The notes under the pieces: generated by a model
Told to the model about the DNA's origin: nothing
The model's database searches: none
What the model saw: only the letters and a program-made list of their open reading frames with translations
Program-made: the position numbers and the translations under genes
Shown here: positions 24,444 to 33,393 of the stretch, one piece after another
How positions within the stretch are numbered: position 1 is the first letter of the stretch
Layout of the letters: each line of letters opens with the position of its first letter
Origin: Ostrinia nubilalis
Lineage: Eukaryota; Arthropoda; Insecta; Lepidoptera; Crambidae
Length of the DNA stretch: 64,000 nt
Direction: 5' to 3'
NCBI RefSeq assembly: GCF_963855985.1
Contig: NW_026973566.1
Location: 4,378,501 to 4,442,500 of the forward strand

Positions 24444-25829
24444 ATGTAAGTTTTTTTATTTATTTACTTTGTTTCTTTTTCTTTGCAATTCTTGGAGTCA
24501 CCCCAACTTTATCATCTAGCAGATAACCATCCATCCGTCCACCTTCAGCTGGTCCGCTGATGAGACTTCGATTACTACATAGAATTTTACTTTATCTTTA
24601 CAGGTCCGACTCCGAGATCGAATCCGTGTTCGGAGACAGCGCTGCTGCCTCCAGTTCTCGCAAATATACGCCGAAGAGGAAGACGCCAGTCAAATCAAGG
24701 TACAGTGCATTCAGGTTCATTCAACAAACATAATTTTATTCCTAGTGCATCATCATTGATCTTTAACGCTCTCATCACACGTAAGTAAACACTTTGGGAT
24801 GAGAAAAGTTTAAGATCATAGATGCGCAGGCATCCCGTCAGTTTACTGAATCATTATATTTGTCCCTACAGATCCGACTCCGAGTGTGAGGCTGAGCCGC
24901 AAGTACCGAAAAAGAAACGTGTCTCTAAACCCCGGTAAGTGGATGTTCCAACTATGTGCGTATGAGTATGTGTATGTTGATTGAAAATCTCGGTAAGTGG
25001 TTCGTTTCACGAATGCGTGTGAGTGTGTGTGAATGTATGAGCGTGTTGAGTGAACTCTGAAATCTAATTAGTGGATGGTTCAGTGCTATGTAAGCAAACA
25101 ATGTATGTGTATGTATGTTAAGTATGTGTGTAGTTATATGTTTATTAAAAATCTCGGTAAGTGGTTGGTATCATAAATGCGTGTGTGTGTGTGTCTGTGT
25201 GTCTGTGTGAGCGTGTTAAGTGAACTCTAAAATCTAGGTAAGTGGATAGTTCAGTGGTATGTAAGCGAAGATTTATGTGTGTATATATGTTGATTGAATG
25301 CTTTTGTCTTTAGATACTGTGTTACAAATGAAGATGAATGATTTCCAAGTACAGGCTTTTAAACAACGCTATTTATTATAGCACCTGTACTTGAAAGAGT
25401 GTTTCTGCGAGTCAAGTATTAATAATATTAATTTTTAATTTCAGAGCTTCGTCAAAGAGATCTAAAGATCTCTTCGGATTGTTATCCGACGAGGACGAGA
25501 CGCTAGCGGTCGAGAACTCCCAACGTCGGGGTTCCGCGGCTCACCAGCAGCTGGACAGCAGCCTGACGACCAAGGTCGCCAACGGCTCCGTGCGGCGCAC
25601 CGCTCCGCTCGACGGCACCTACTACGTAGAGGTGCGCGCCTACACCACCAGCGACGCGCTCAAGGTGTTGCCCGCGGAGCGCTACAAGAAGGCGCTGCTC
25701 ACCGCGAAGGTCCAGCTGAACACCGGCACATCGGAGTGGCAAGATCTTCAGAAATTTATGAAGAGTCTGAAGAAATTATTTGAAGATCGAGAGCCTGTAT
25801 TTTATAGTAATAAAGTAAATATTAAATAA
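24444..25829 (+). CDS. Spliced nuclear-type Polinton accessory protein, 181 aa
   Basis: A four-exon model is supported by consensus splice sites: exon ends at 24445 (AT^GTAAGT), exon 24604-24699, exon 24872-24934 (CCCCG^GTAAGT) and exon 25445-25829. The start codon itself is split, AT at 24444-24445 plus G at 24604. The first codons give MSDSEIESVFGDS, and the second junction repeats RSDSECE. Exon 3 supplies PKKKRV, identical to the classic monopartite nuclear localisation signal. The rest is basic, then acidic (SDEDET), with a folded-looking C-terminal part (TYYVEVRAYTTSDALKVLP; YKKALLTAKVQLN). Exon 4 is strongly GC-rich, unlike the AT-rich polymerase next door, which may indicate a captured gene. 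AATAAA overlaps the stop (25828). I do not recognise the family; a DNA-binding or regulatory role is only a guess. Confidence 0.7.
24446..25444 (+). other. Three introns of the 181-aa gene
   Basis: Intron 1 spans 24446-24603 (GTAAGT...TTTACAG), intron 2 24700-24871 (GTACAG...CCCTACAG) and intron 3 24935-25444 (GTAAGT...TAATTTCAG). Intron 3 contains about three diverged copies of a 'CTCGGTAAGTGG ... GTGTGTGTG' unit, so several duplicate donor-like sites are present. Confidence 0.65.
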
Positions 25830-26087
25830 TAAAAATTTATTTTAGTTAATAGTAAATAGTAAATAATAAAAATTATTTTAGTTAATAAATTGTATTCTTT
25901 GAATTTCCTAATTCCTTCTAGTTTTGTAAGTATAGTCGACCACATACCAAGTTACACATAGAAAATACAATAACAACACAACAGGTAACTGGTATTCAGG
26001 GTACAATACAAGGTATAGGTAGGTACGTTTGATTTTTGGTACAAAGGTAGGTACCTAACTAAGGTTTGTTGTTTAGAGAGGTAACAG

Positions 26088-26256
26088 GTAAGTCTGTTAA
26101 AGAACACGGCAAAGTGCGCGTGAAGTCGTTACACTTGGTATGTGGTAGATCTATACATACTGACTTTTTAGAAGTATTAGGATTTCAAAGTAATTTTCCT
26201 AGTTTTTAGTATTAGTTATTTTAATAAGGAACTAACCTTAAAGAAATTTATTTCAG
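26088..26256 (+). other. Probable 5' leader intron of polymerase B
   Basis: A strong donor (AACAG^GTAAGT at 26088) and a strong acceptor with branch-like CTAAC (AACTAACCTT ... TTTATTTCAG^, ending 26256) lie 25 bp upstream of the polymerase start codon. All three plus-strand genes then have an intron at or just before their start. Confidence 0.5.
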
Positions 26257-26280
26257 CATAAAGTAAAGTATATAAAAACC

Positions 26281-29200
26281 ATGCCTTTTTGTACGGCTTG
26301 TTCAGCACGTGTAGACAATACGCATTGGGTAGGGCATTTGCGGAGTAACGCGCATAAGAACAAATGCGCAGCTCCGGTAGAGGACGGCGTAGTTAAGATC
26401 TCCTCTGCCTTCAGAGGCCGTATCGCTTCGTATAGGATACTAGCGAACGCGGGAAACGAGTCGACTTTACCTGAGATATTCTTAAATAGTATACGTTCTA
26501 AGTTGCTCGTTCTTATAGAAAAATCTTTAAAGCAATACATTAGTTTAAAAATTAATTTAGAGTATTTTGGTAATTTTATTTTGTTAAAAAGCGATACGCA
26601 AGATATAAAATCATTCGCGACTAAGAATATGATTATTCATCGCAACTTTAATTACGACCAAGTATTTAACTCCGTCGTCCGTACATTGTGTAAAAAAGTC
26701 GAAGAGTTTCAGGATCGTGACAGTGGCTGGGGATTTTTAAATAACATATATGTTGAAATCAATATTAACAAGTTTGATCCGTTAAGTGGAGCAGGTTCAA
26801 CCTATGTGGATTTACCACTTCATTTAAAAAGGAAAAAAGCTTGTATCAACGTTAAAAACGCTGATAACTTTTGCTTTTTGTGGAGCATCATTGCAGCGCT
26901 TTATCCAGCTAAACGCAATACTGATCGTACAGGTTCGTACCCTCCTTTTGAAGACGTGTTAAACGTGCATGGGTTAAACTTTCCTGTCACTTTTACAGAT
27001 ATTAAAACATTTGAAAATAATAATAGATTTTTAAGCATCAATGTATATTCCGTAAAGAATAAGCGCATTGTGGGGCCAATTTATAGATCAGAATTTAAAA
27101 GGAAAACTAGGATTAATTTATTACTTCTTGAAAATGGAAACAAATCACACTATGTTTTGATAAAGAATTTGTCACGTCTTGTACGAGCTCAAATAACAAA
27201 ACACCATAATAAGATATACTTCTGTGACGATTGTTTACTTTTCTTTGCATCTGAAGAAAAACTTGATGGTCACGTTTGTAGCGGCGTAACCACTGTGCTA
27301 CCGGAACAAGGTAGTTATCTTAATTTTAAAAATTTTAATCGGAAACAAGATATTCCTTTCGTTGTGTATGCTGATTTTGAAACTCTTCTTAAACCGATAG
27401 CAACTTGTGAACCGAGTCCCTCTTGTAGTTTTACTTTAAATCAAAAACAACACATTCCAGCGGCGTTTGCTTATAACGTAGTGTGCTCGTTTGACGAAAA
27501 TCTTAATAGTTTTGTTTCGTATCGCGGACTTGACTGTGTTCATAAATTTCTTAAAAGTCTTTACAAAGATATAGAAAAGATTTATGACATTTTGAGTGTC
27601 GATGTGCCAATGGTGTTCGATGAAAACGATGCTAAAATACATGCTGAAGCTGATGTGTGTCACATTTGTAATGGTTTAATACTGTTTGATAAAGTAAGGG
27701 ACCACTGTCACTTGACAGGCCGCTACCGGGGTGCCGCTCACCAACACTGTAATTTACAGTACAGCCTGCCTAAATTAATTCCCGTCTTTTTTCATAACCT
27801 AGCGGGCTATGACTGTCATCTATTCATTAAAGAATTGGCTGAAAGTTCGGGTCCCATAAAAGTAATACCGAAGAACAAAGAGAATTACATTTCTTTTACA
27901 AAATTTTTAAAGATGTCTGATAGTAAATTTGCCCAAATAAGATTTGTAGACTCTTTTAAGTTTTTAGGGACAAGCTTAGAAAAATTGGGAAACGGTCTAC
28001 ACAAATCCGATTTTGTTCACTTAAAACGTTGTTTTACCGAAGATAGAGAATTTGAATTATTAACCCGTAAGGGTGTTTATCCTTACGATTATATGAAATC
28101 TTGGAAATCGTATTCTAAGAAACATCTGCCCTCTAAGGAAAGTTTTTATAATACTTTGACTGATGAGGGCATTAGCGATGAAGATTACATGCACGCGAAA
28201 TTGGTCTGGAATACTTTTAATATTTCTAATTTGGGAGAATATACTGATCTTTATCTTAAAACCGATGTTTATTTGTTGACAGATATCTTTGAAAATTTTA
28301 GAGCGGTATGTAAAAGAAATTATCATCTAGATCCAGCTTTTTACTTAACAGCACCAAGTTTATCATTTGACGCGATGTTATTGAAAACGGGCGTAGAGTT
28401 GGAGCTACTGTCTGACTTAGAAATTATACGCCTCGTACAGAAAGGCGTGCGGGGTGGGATTTGTCTTTGTTCTACCAGGCTAGCTAGCGCGAACAACATT
28501 TACATGGATAATTACGATGAAACTAAACCAGATTCTTTTCTCTTATACATCGACTGTAATAATCTATACGGTTACAGCATGTGTCAGTCCTTGCCAGTAG
28601 CTAATTTTAAATTTCTTGAACAACACGAAATTGATAGATTACATATTACAAACGTTTCAGACGATGCAGAATATGGATTTATACTAGAAGTTGATTTGTT
28701 GTACCCCGAAGAGTTGCACTGTACTCATAACGACTATCCATTTTGCGCGGAGAAATTTATACCTCCAGGAGGTACAACTTCTAAATTAGTGCCGAATTTA
28801 TACTCAAAATACAATTATGTAATTCATTACGTACATTTAAAAACGTGTTTAAATCATGGTTTGATTTTGAAAAAAATACATCGGGTAGTTACATTCAAGC
28901 AAAGTAAATTCTTAGCGGAATATATTAATCTTAACACCGAATTGAGAAAGAAAGCAGAAACACCATTTCAACAAGACTTATTTAAGCTCATGAATAATTC
29001 TGTCTTTGGAAAAACCTTAGAAGATACTGAGCGTAGAGTAAACGTAAAATTAGTGAATCAATGGCAGGACGATACCAATCGAACGAATCGATCTATCTCT
29101 GCGGCAAAGTTAATTTCACGACCAAATTTTCACAGCGCTACCATTTTTACTGAAAACTTAGTAGCCGTTCAAATGAAACCGGAAAGAATTATACTCGACA

Positions 29201-29787
29201 AGCCGATTTACGTAGGTTTTGCTGTTTTAGAGCTTTCAAAAAGCCATATGTATCAGTTTCATTACTCTGTCATAAAGCCTCACTACGGTCATAAAGTGCA
29301 ATTATGTTACACGGACACTGATAGTTTTATCTATGAAATACAGACTAAAGATGTATACAGAGACATAAAACAAAATTTCTTGCGATATTTCGACACCAGT
29401 AATTACGCTTCGCAAAACCAGCACGATCTTCCGATTATGAACAAAAAAGTACCGGGTTTGTTCAAAGATGAACTTGGCGGACGTATTATGACTGAATTTG
29501 TAGGGCTAAGATCAAAACTGTACTGCATTAAAACTGAAACTGATGTAATCAAAAAGGCAAAAGGCATTAGAAAGAATGTTATCAAACATTTGAACGCATC
29601 CGATTACAATGATGTATTACTCAATGATAAAATAGTGCGCAGAAAAAATATTCTGTTTAAATGTATTAAGCATAATATTTTCACCCAGACAGTAAATAAA
29701 ATTGCTTTATCAAATGCTGATGACAAACGTTTCATAATGCCCGACAAAGTTTCCACAAAGGCATGGGGTCATAGTTCCTTAATTTAA
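26281..29787 (+). CDS. Protein-primed DNA polymerase B (Polinton PolB)
   Basis: This 1,168-residue family B polymerase would replicate the element by protein priming. An N-terminal zinc finger (CTACSARVDN...HLRSNAHK, residues 4-26) and a second one (CDDCLLFFASEEKLDGHVC) precede the exonuclease. Exo I is YADFETL (D365/E367), Exo II HNLAGYD (about 505) and Exo III YLKTDVYLL. An endonuclease VII-like Cys/His insert begins at C460 (CHICNG...DHCHLTGRYRGAAH). The polymerase motifs are A, YIDCNNLYGYSM (D758); B, KLMNNSVFGKT (K902); and C, YTDTDSF (D1012/D1014). All key residues are present and the frame is open, so the enzyme may be active. Length and order fit Polinton PolB. AATAAA lies at 29907. 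The start ATG follows a probable leader intron. Confidence 0.97.
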   Translation: MPFCTACSARVDNTHWVGHLRSNAHKNKCAAPVEDGVVKISSAFRGRIASYRILANAGNESTLPEIFLNSIRSKLLVLIEKSLKQYISLKINLEYFGNFILLKSDTQDIKSFATKNMIIHRNFNYDQVFNSVVRTLCKKVEEFQDRDSGWGFLNNIYVEININKFDPLSGAGSTYVDLPLHLKRKKACINVKNADNFCFLWSIIAALYPAKRNTDRTGSYPPFEDVLNVHGLNFPVTFTDIKTFENNNRFLSINVYSVKNKRIVGPIYRSEFKRKTRINLLLLENGNKSHYVLIKNLSRLVRAQITKHHNKIYFCDDCLLFFASEEKLDGHVCSGVTTVLPEQGSYLNFKNFNRKQDIPFVVYADFETLLKPIATCEPSPSCSFTLNQKQHIPAAFAYNVVCSFDENLNSFVSYRGLDCVHKFLKSLYKDIEKIYDILSVDVPMVFDENDAKIHAEADVCHICNGLILFDKVRDHCHLTGRYRGAAHQHCNLQYSLPKLIPVFFHNLAGYDCHLFIKELAESSGPIKVIPKNKENYISFTKFLKMSDSKFAQIRFVDSFKFLGTSLEKLGNGLHKSDFVHLKRCFTEDREFELLTRKGVYPYDYMKSWKSYSKKHLPSKESFYNTLTDEGISDEDYMHAKLVWNTFNISNLGEYTDLYLKTDVYLLTDIFENFRAVCKRNYHLDPAFYLTAPSLSFDAMLLKTGVELELLSDLEIIRLVQKGVRGGICLCSTRLASANNIYMDNYDETKPDSFLLYIDCNNLYGYSMCQSLPVANFKFLEQHEIDRLHITNVSDDAEYGFILEVDLLYPEELHCTHNDYPFCAEKFIPPGGTTSKLVPNLYSKYNYVIHYVHLKTCLNHGLILKKIHRVVTFKQSKFLAEYINLNTELRKKAETPFQQDLFKLMNNSVFGKTLEDTERRVNVKLVNQWQDDTNRTNRSISAAKLISRPNFHSATIFTENLVAVQMKPERIILDKPIYVGFAVLELSKSHMYQFHYSVIKPHYGHKVQLCYTDTDSFIYEIQTKDVYRDIKQNFLRYFDTSNYASQNQHDLPIMNKKVPGLFKDELGGRIMTEFVGLRSKLYCIKTETDVIKKAKGIRKNVIKHLNASDYNDVLLNDKIVRRKNILFKCIKHNIFTQTVNKIALSNADDKRFIMPDKVSTKAWGHSSLI

Positions 29788-29906
29788 TGCTTTACATTAT
29801 GCTGAAATATATTATAATAATCATTTAGGCTAAACTAACTAACTATAGGTGTAAGGTTAATTTTAATTTATTTCATAAATATTGTAATTATTTATAAGTT
29901 AATAGA

Positions 29907-29912
29907 AATAAA
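29907..29912 (+). terminator. Polyadenylation signal for polymerase B
   Basis: AATAAA lies 120 bp after the PolB stop in an AT-rich intergenic stretch. Confidence 0.6.
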
Positions 29913-29949
29913 CATTTAATAATTTACACAATTTATGGTTTTATTTAAA

Positions 29950-30243
29950 CTCATAAAAATCGTCAAATAAGCGTAATCACGCAATATTGTAATTTGCAAT
30001 ACGCTGATACAATACATCCGTTCAGTTTTGCAAATTCAGCGATTTCGTAATAAAGTATCTGTACTAAACATAATTTTTAATAAATATTTCAACACCACGA
30101 GAGCTCATTCACTCCATATTATTCCACACCTCCAGACAAGCGAGAGAATACATTTTCGGTAAGTATACAATTTCTAAGGTTTATTGGTATAGGTATTATT
30201 GTATTATAATACGAACACTAACAATTGTTTTACTTTTCAGATC
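29950..30243 (+). promoter_or_regulatory. Leader exon and intron of the 139-aa gene
   Basis: The donor TTTTCG^GTAAGTATAC (30159) and the acceptor ACAATTGTTTTACTTTTCAG (ending 30240), preceded by the branch-like ACACTAAC, define an 82-bp intron. The acceptor leaves only ATC before the ATG. The leader exon upstream is non-coding. No TATA box is evident. Confidence 0.6.
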
Positions 30244-30663
30244 ATGGAAAACTCTGATGACACCAACATCATGCTGTCCCAGTACACCTGTGATCCCTGG
30301 GAAGGGCTCACTCAAGCCTGTCAGGAACTAATGGACAGGCCTGAGACGACCGAGCCCCAAGCCTTGCGGGAAAAGAAGGTTCGGCGGAAGGCTGAGGCCA
30401 AGAAAAAGCGACGTAGTTCTGCAAAGTCCTACGTTATCAACAGGGAACGCTCGAGAGGCATTCGGCTCATACAAATACGGGTGAGTGACCTAACCAGCGA
30501 GCCTTCCTGTTCGACGGCGCGGGACCCGGAGCACAGTGACAGTGAGGACAATGTGGTGCTGAGTGCGCAGTATGTGGTGACAGAACACAATGACGAAATA
30601 ATGGATATGACTGATAGTGTTATAAGAAAAATTTCAAAAAAGTTGTGTAGTGATAATCTTTAG
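30244..30663 (+). CDS. Basic nuclear-type Polinton protein, 139 aa
   Basis: The frame starts MENSDDTNIMLSQYTCDPWE four bases after a strong splice acceptor, so this ATG was chosen over the upstream frame extension. Residues about 45-70 are highly basic (KKVRRKAEAKKKRR), consistent with a nuclear localisation or nucleic-acid-binding segment. The C-terminal half is acidic and low in structure (DPEHSDSEDN). A GTGAGT donor inside the frame at 30481 (ATACGG^GTGAGT) could give an alternative shorter product. The first half is GC-richer than the neighbouring genes, like exon 4 of the 181-aa gene. No family is recognised. The polyadenylation signal is at 30717. Confidence 0.65.
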   Translation: MENSDDTNIMLSQYTCDPWEGLTQACQELMDRPETTEPQALREKKVRRKAEAKKKRRSSAKSYVINRERSRGIRLIQIRVSDLTSEPSCSTARDPEHSDSEDNVVLSAQYVVTEHNDEIMDMTDSVIRKISKKLCSDNL

Positions 30664-30716
30664 TTTTAAGTATAAATATGTACTTAGGTTAAATAATAGT
30701 TTTATAAGAAAGTAGC

Positions 30717-30722
30717 AATAAA
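30717..30722 (+). terminator. Polyadenylation signal for the 139-aa gene
   Basis: AATAAA lies about 55 bp after the stop. On the opposite strand, AATAAA at 30741-30746 and 30855-30860 would end the converging minus-strand transcripts. Confidence 0.6.
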
Positions 30723-30866
30723 GTCTAGAAACTAAACGTGTTTATTTTTTCACCACCTCAAATAGGAAACAATTACTTTTACTATTTAGACTTAATTATT
30801 TTTTACTTGAAGGATCGATAAATTAAAGACGGTAATGCCTTTTAATAAGTATAGTTTATTTAAAAA

Positions 30867-31361
30867 TCATAAATTAACTTTATTTTCAACACACCATTTC
30901 TTTATGCATACTACATTTTTTAATGCACAAATTTTCTTATGATAAATACAATTATATAATGCAGTATTATCTGAACAATACATTTTATGAAGAGTATTTA
31001 AGTTAGGAGCACTTAAATTACTTATATCTACAATATTATTTTCTTTTCCACATAGATCCTGCACCCAATTGATCTTTTCGTCTCCTTTTACAAAAATCTT
31101 TTTGTCTTTTAAGTAAGGTTTAATAATTCTTTGAAATTCTCTATAGTCTACATATCCTTCACTCCAGCGGTAGCCTCTGTTTCTTTCGATCCAGCGAACC
31201 TGCTTTTTCTCTTCAGCGGTTAATGAATTGAACGGATATGGTGGTTTTACCAAAAATATGTAAGTATGCTCTTGGGTAGCCATAGCAAGTTCTTTAACTA
31301 TAAATTCATTAACACTATTTTTGAACCCTTGAATATCCACAATTGCTGTGTTGATATTCAT
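30867..31361 (-). CDS. Conserved Polinton accessory protein ('IVDIQGFK' family)
   Basis: This 164-residue protein starts with the ATGA overlap at the end of the major capsid gene, so it is probably translated by reinitiation. The N-terminal AIVDIQGFKNSVNEFIVKEL and the middle IFVKGDEKINWVQDL are features I recognise in many insect proteins linked to Polinton-like elements. The arrangement (an Asp in a first beta strand, then a KEL helix; later a 'VKG...K..W' strand and 'NIVDISNL') resembles an RNase H-fold/DEDD exonuclease layout, but the catalytic set is not clear and the function is unproven. The C-terminus is Cys-rich (CSDN, CIYHKKIC, CIKKWC), possibly metal-binding. Confidence 0.8.
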   Translation of the reverse strand: MNINTAIVDIQGFKNSVNEFIVKELAMATQEHTYIFLVKPPYPFNSLTAEEKKQVRWIERNRGYRWSEGYVDYREFQRIIKPYLKDKKIFVKGDEKINWVQDLCGKENNIVDISNLSAPNLNTLHKMYCSDNTALYNCIYHKKICALKNVVCIKKWCVENKVNL

Positions 31362-32566
31362 GATAATTTCTTTACTATATTGCTCAAAGGTTTGTACTCA
31401 AATATACAATCGTTTAAAATCAAACAGTAAGCAGCGGTCTGATCGGGTATTTCTTGATCTGTTTCGATTTCAACTCTTACATCGATCGATCCTTTCAAAG
31501 TTTCGTGTTGCCTCGAACAGTCGATAACAAATAAGGGAGCCACGTCTCTGAATTCCTTCAAGCTCATCAACGGCTCTGGTCGACGTCCGTGATACGACTG
31601 TTGAAATCTTGTGTACTGCTCATATAATAAAGTAATCTTGTCTTCGGAAAAACTAACATTTAGTCCTTCGTATGGGTAATATGACGAATTTAGAAAGACT
31701 CTTACATCACGTACATGACAGTGGTCAAACTCAGCCATTGACGAGTGAGCGTTATGTTTGCGGTTAGTTTGTAACGCGATTACAACAAATCGTGGTTTCT
31801 CTATTTGCGATGAAGTTTTAATAGACCACGTATGTTTACGAGTTTTAGGTAGTAGTGGATATTCATATAGGTCCCAATTACGATATGCTAATGGAATAGG
31901 TCGATCTTTTTCTAAATGTTTTAATAGATTAATTCTTTCTCTATCTGATACTTTAATGTGTGGAACTCGCCAAACTATTTTATTAATTATAATGTCATCT
32001 ACTATTTCACCTGTATTAAGTTTGATTGCATTGAGATTAGTATTGCTTCTCAGCAATACTAACTCGTGTTTACAGTTAATGATAATTTTATCATAATCTT
32101 CTGCAAATCCTAATATCTTGTTTAGCGGAATAGATGCGGAAAATGATCCACCAGCTGCATTGTTTGTGCCCGTGGGCGACCAACCCCAAACTTTTGCACA
32201 CTTAGACTCATTATCATTTAAGGATAGATAAGATTTTATTGTCGTCGTAATACCTGCATTCTTAACTTTATCTATTTCTACCCCATTTAGTTCGTATCGT
32301 ATGTCTTGAAATAGAAACAACGCTGGATTATTGACAAAATGTACATTTGATACTTTTTCTTTAGTCGTGCTATTAAAGACGTTCACTTTACCCTCGATGT
32401 ATAAACTACTGAGTGAAGGCAGCACGTACAGGTCCTGTTGATTGATAGGTATCCGTATTTCATCGTTCTTGTTGAAACTGGTTACGTATGGTTTGTATGA
32501 ATGGTATTCAAAACTTTCAATACTATTATCGTATGGTGTTTGTTGAGATATATTTAAAATATTCAT
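31358..32566 (-). CDS. Major capsid protein (double jelly-roll)
   Basis: This 402-residue protein resembles Polinton/adintovirus 'double jelly-roll-like' major capsid proteins. Diagnostic parts are the N-terminal YKPYVTSFNKNDEIRIPIN with LPSLSSLYIEGKV, the central AGGSFSASIPLNKILGFAEDY, and the C-terminal EFDHCHVRDVRVFLNSSYYPY and YCLILNDCIFEY. In the family this protein forms the hexon-like capsomers of an icosahedral shell. The start ATG overlaps the stop of the 48-aa frame (ATGA), and the stop overlaps the start of the next gene (ATGA). It is intact. It is shorter than the 500-600 residues of some Polinton capsid proteins, but close to adintovirus-type hexons as I know them. Confidence 0.88.
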   Translation of the reverse strand: MNILNISQQTPYDNSIESFEYHSYKPYVTSFNKNDEIRIPINQQDLYVLPSLSSLYIEGKVNVFNSTTKEKVSNVHFVNNPALFLFQDIRYELNGVEIDKVKNAGITTTIKSYLSLNDNESKCAKVWGWSPTGTNNAAGGSFSASIPLNKILGFAEDYDKIIINCKHELVLLRSNTNLNAIKLNTGEIVDDIIINKIVWRVPHIKVSDRERINLLKHLEKDRPIPLAYRNWDLYEYPLLPKTRKHTWSIKTSSQIEKPRFVVIALQTNRKHNAHSSMAEFDHCHVRDVRVFLNSSYYPYEGLNVSFSEDKITLLYEQYTRFQQSYHGRRPEPLMSLKEFRDVAPLFVIDCSRQHETLKGSIDVRVEIETDQEIPDQTAAYCLILNDCIFEYKPLSNIVKKLS

Positions 32567-32709
32567 TTTATTAAACCAACTAGCTTAAGAAATGCTTTAT
32601 TATTCTTGGTTAGCTTCTTTTTTACTTGAAGGGATGTGTCTTTATGAGGTGTTCTTTTAGAACTGACTTGAGTACTCGAGGTGATTGGGTTTTTATTGAA
32701 ATTCAACAT
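32563..32709 (-). CDS. Small basic protein, 48 aa, between penton and capsid genes
   Basis: The open frame has its ATG overlapping the penton stop (ATGTTGA) and its stop overlapping the major capsid start (ATGA), so it fills the gap between these genes exactly. It begins MLNFNKNPITSSTQ and is rich in Lys and Arg (11 Lys, 1 Arg of 48; KKKLTKNNKAFLKLV near the end). Position and charge suggest a core or minor capsid peptide, comparable in principle to adenovirus core proteins, or a leader peptide keeping ribosomes on the message. No homologue is recognised. Confidence 0.6.
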   Translation of the reverse strand: MLNFNKNPITSSTQVSSKRTPHKDTSLQVKKKLTKNNKAFLKLVGLIK

Positions 32710-33377
32710 TTTTTTCTGAAGTGTAAGTACAGTTGAACTTCTTCTCCACGTAAATTTATTTCTTTATTTTCAGCGTCCAACAATCTTATGTTAATAGCAC
32801 TTATGGAATCTTTGTTAACAGGAAAATAAATTAAGTTTTTAGGTATTTCAATTATTCGATAACCAGGTGGTACATTAGGTACAAACTCGTAAATAATATG
32901 ACTTGCTTTCCCATTTACAAAAGAACCACTAACTACATCGCATTCGATCCGCACGATGGTTGTTGATACAATGCTGACGGGATACTCAGACTCAGTACTT
33001 ATATTAGCATTTATCGTCCCCATACCAAATCCTAATATTTTACCAATTGATTCTTTCTTATTGAAGTGAACATCTTTGGAACAACATATATTTGTCTTCA
33101 AGGTATTGTTGTTGCAGGTTAGTTTTAATACGGTGTTCTTTATGTTACTTTTTAAATAATCACATATATCCTGAAGCTCGTAAGACCCTTCAGGAATTTT
33201 AATGACTTCGCTATCACCATAATAAAATTTATTGTTTCTTTCATCTATGTTAGGAATAGAATTGAAAGTTGAAAAATATATAAGACCGCATTCGTAGTCT
33301 CCTCGTAATTCCAACGTTGGTGAATAGTTTGTAATTAAACAGGCTCCTACCCCGGTTATGGACACAGTGAAAGACAT
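32703..33377 (-). CDS. Penton-like minor capsid protein
   Basis: This 224-residue protein carries features I associate with Polinton/adintovirus penton proteins: an N-terminal strand, then YECGLIYFSTFNSIPNIDE, YYGDSEVIKIPEGSYELQDI and DYLKSNIK. The C-terminal RIIEIPKNLIYFPVNKDSIS and IRLLDAENKEINLRGEEVQL fit a single jelly-roll. In the family it would occupy the five-fold vertices. The ATG lies 16 bp after the protease stop and the stop overlaps the start of the 48-aa frame. It is intact. Confidence 0.85.
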   Translation of the reverse strand: MSFTVSITGVGACLITNYSPTLELRGDYECGLIYFSTFNSIPNIDERNNKFYYGDSEVIKIPEGSYELQDICDYLKSNIKNTVLKLTCNNNTLKTNICCSKDVHFNKKESIGKILGFGMGTINANISTESEYPVSIVSTTIVRIECDVVSGSFVNGKASHIIYEFVPNVPPGYRIIEIPKNLIYFPVNKDSISAINIRLLDAENKEINLRGEEVQLYLHFRKKC

Positions 33378-33393
33378 TTTTATACTGACAATT

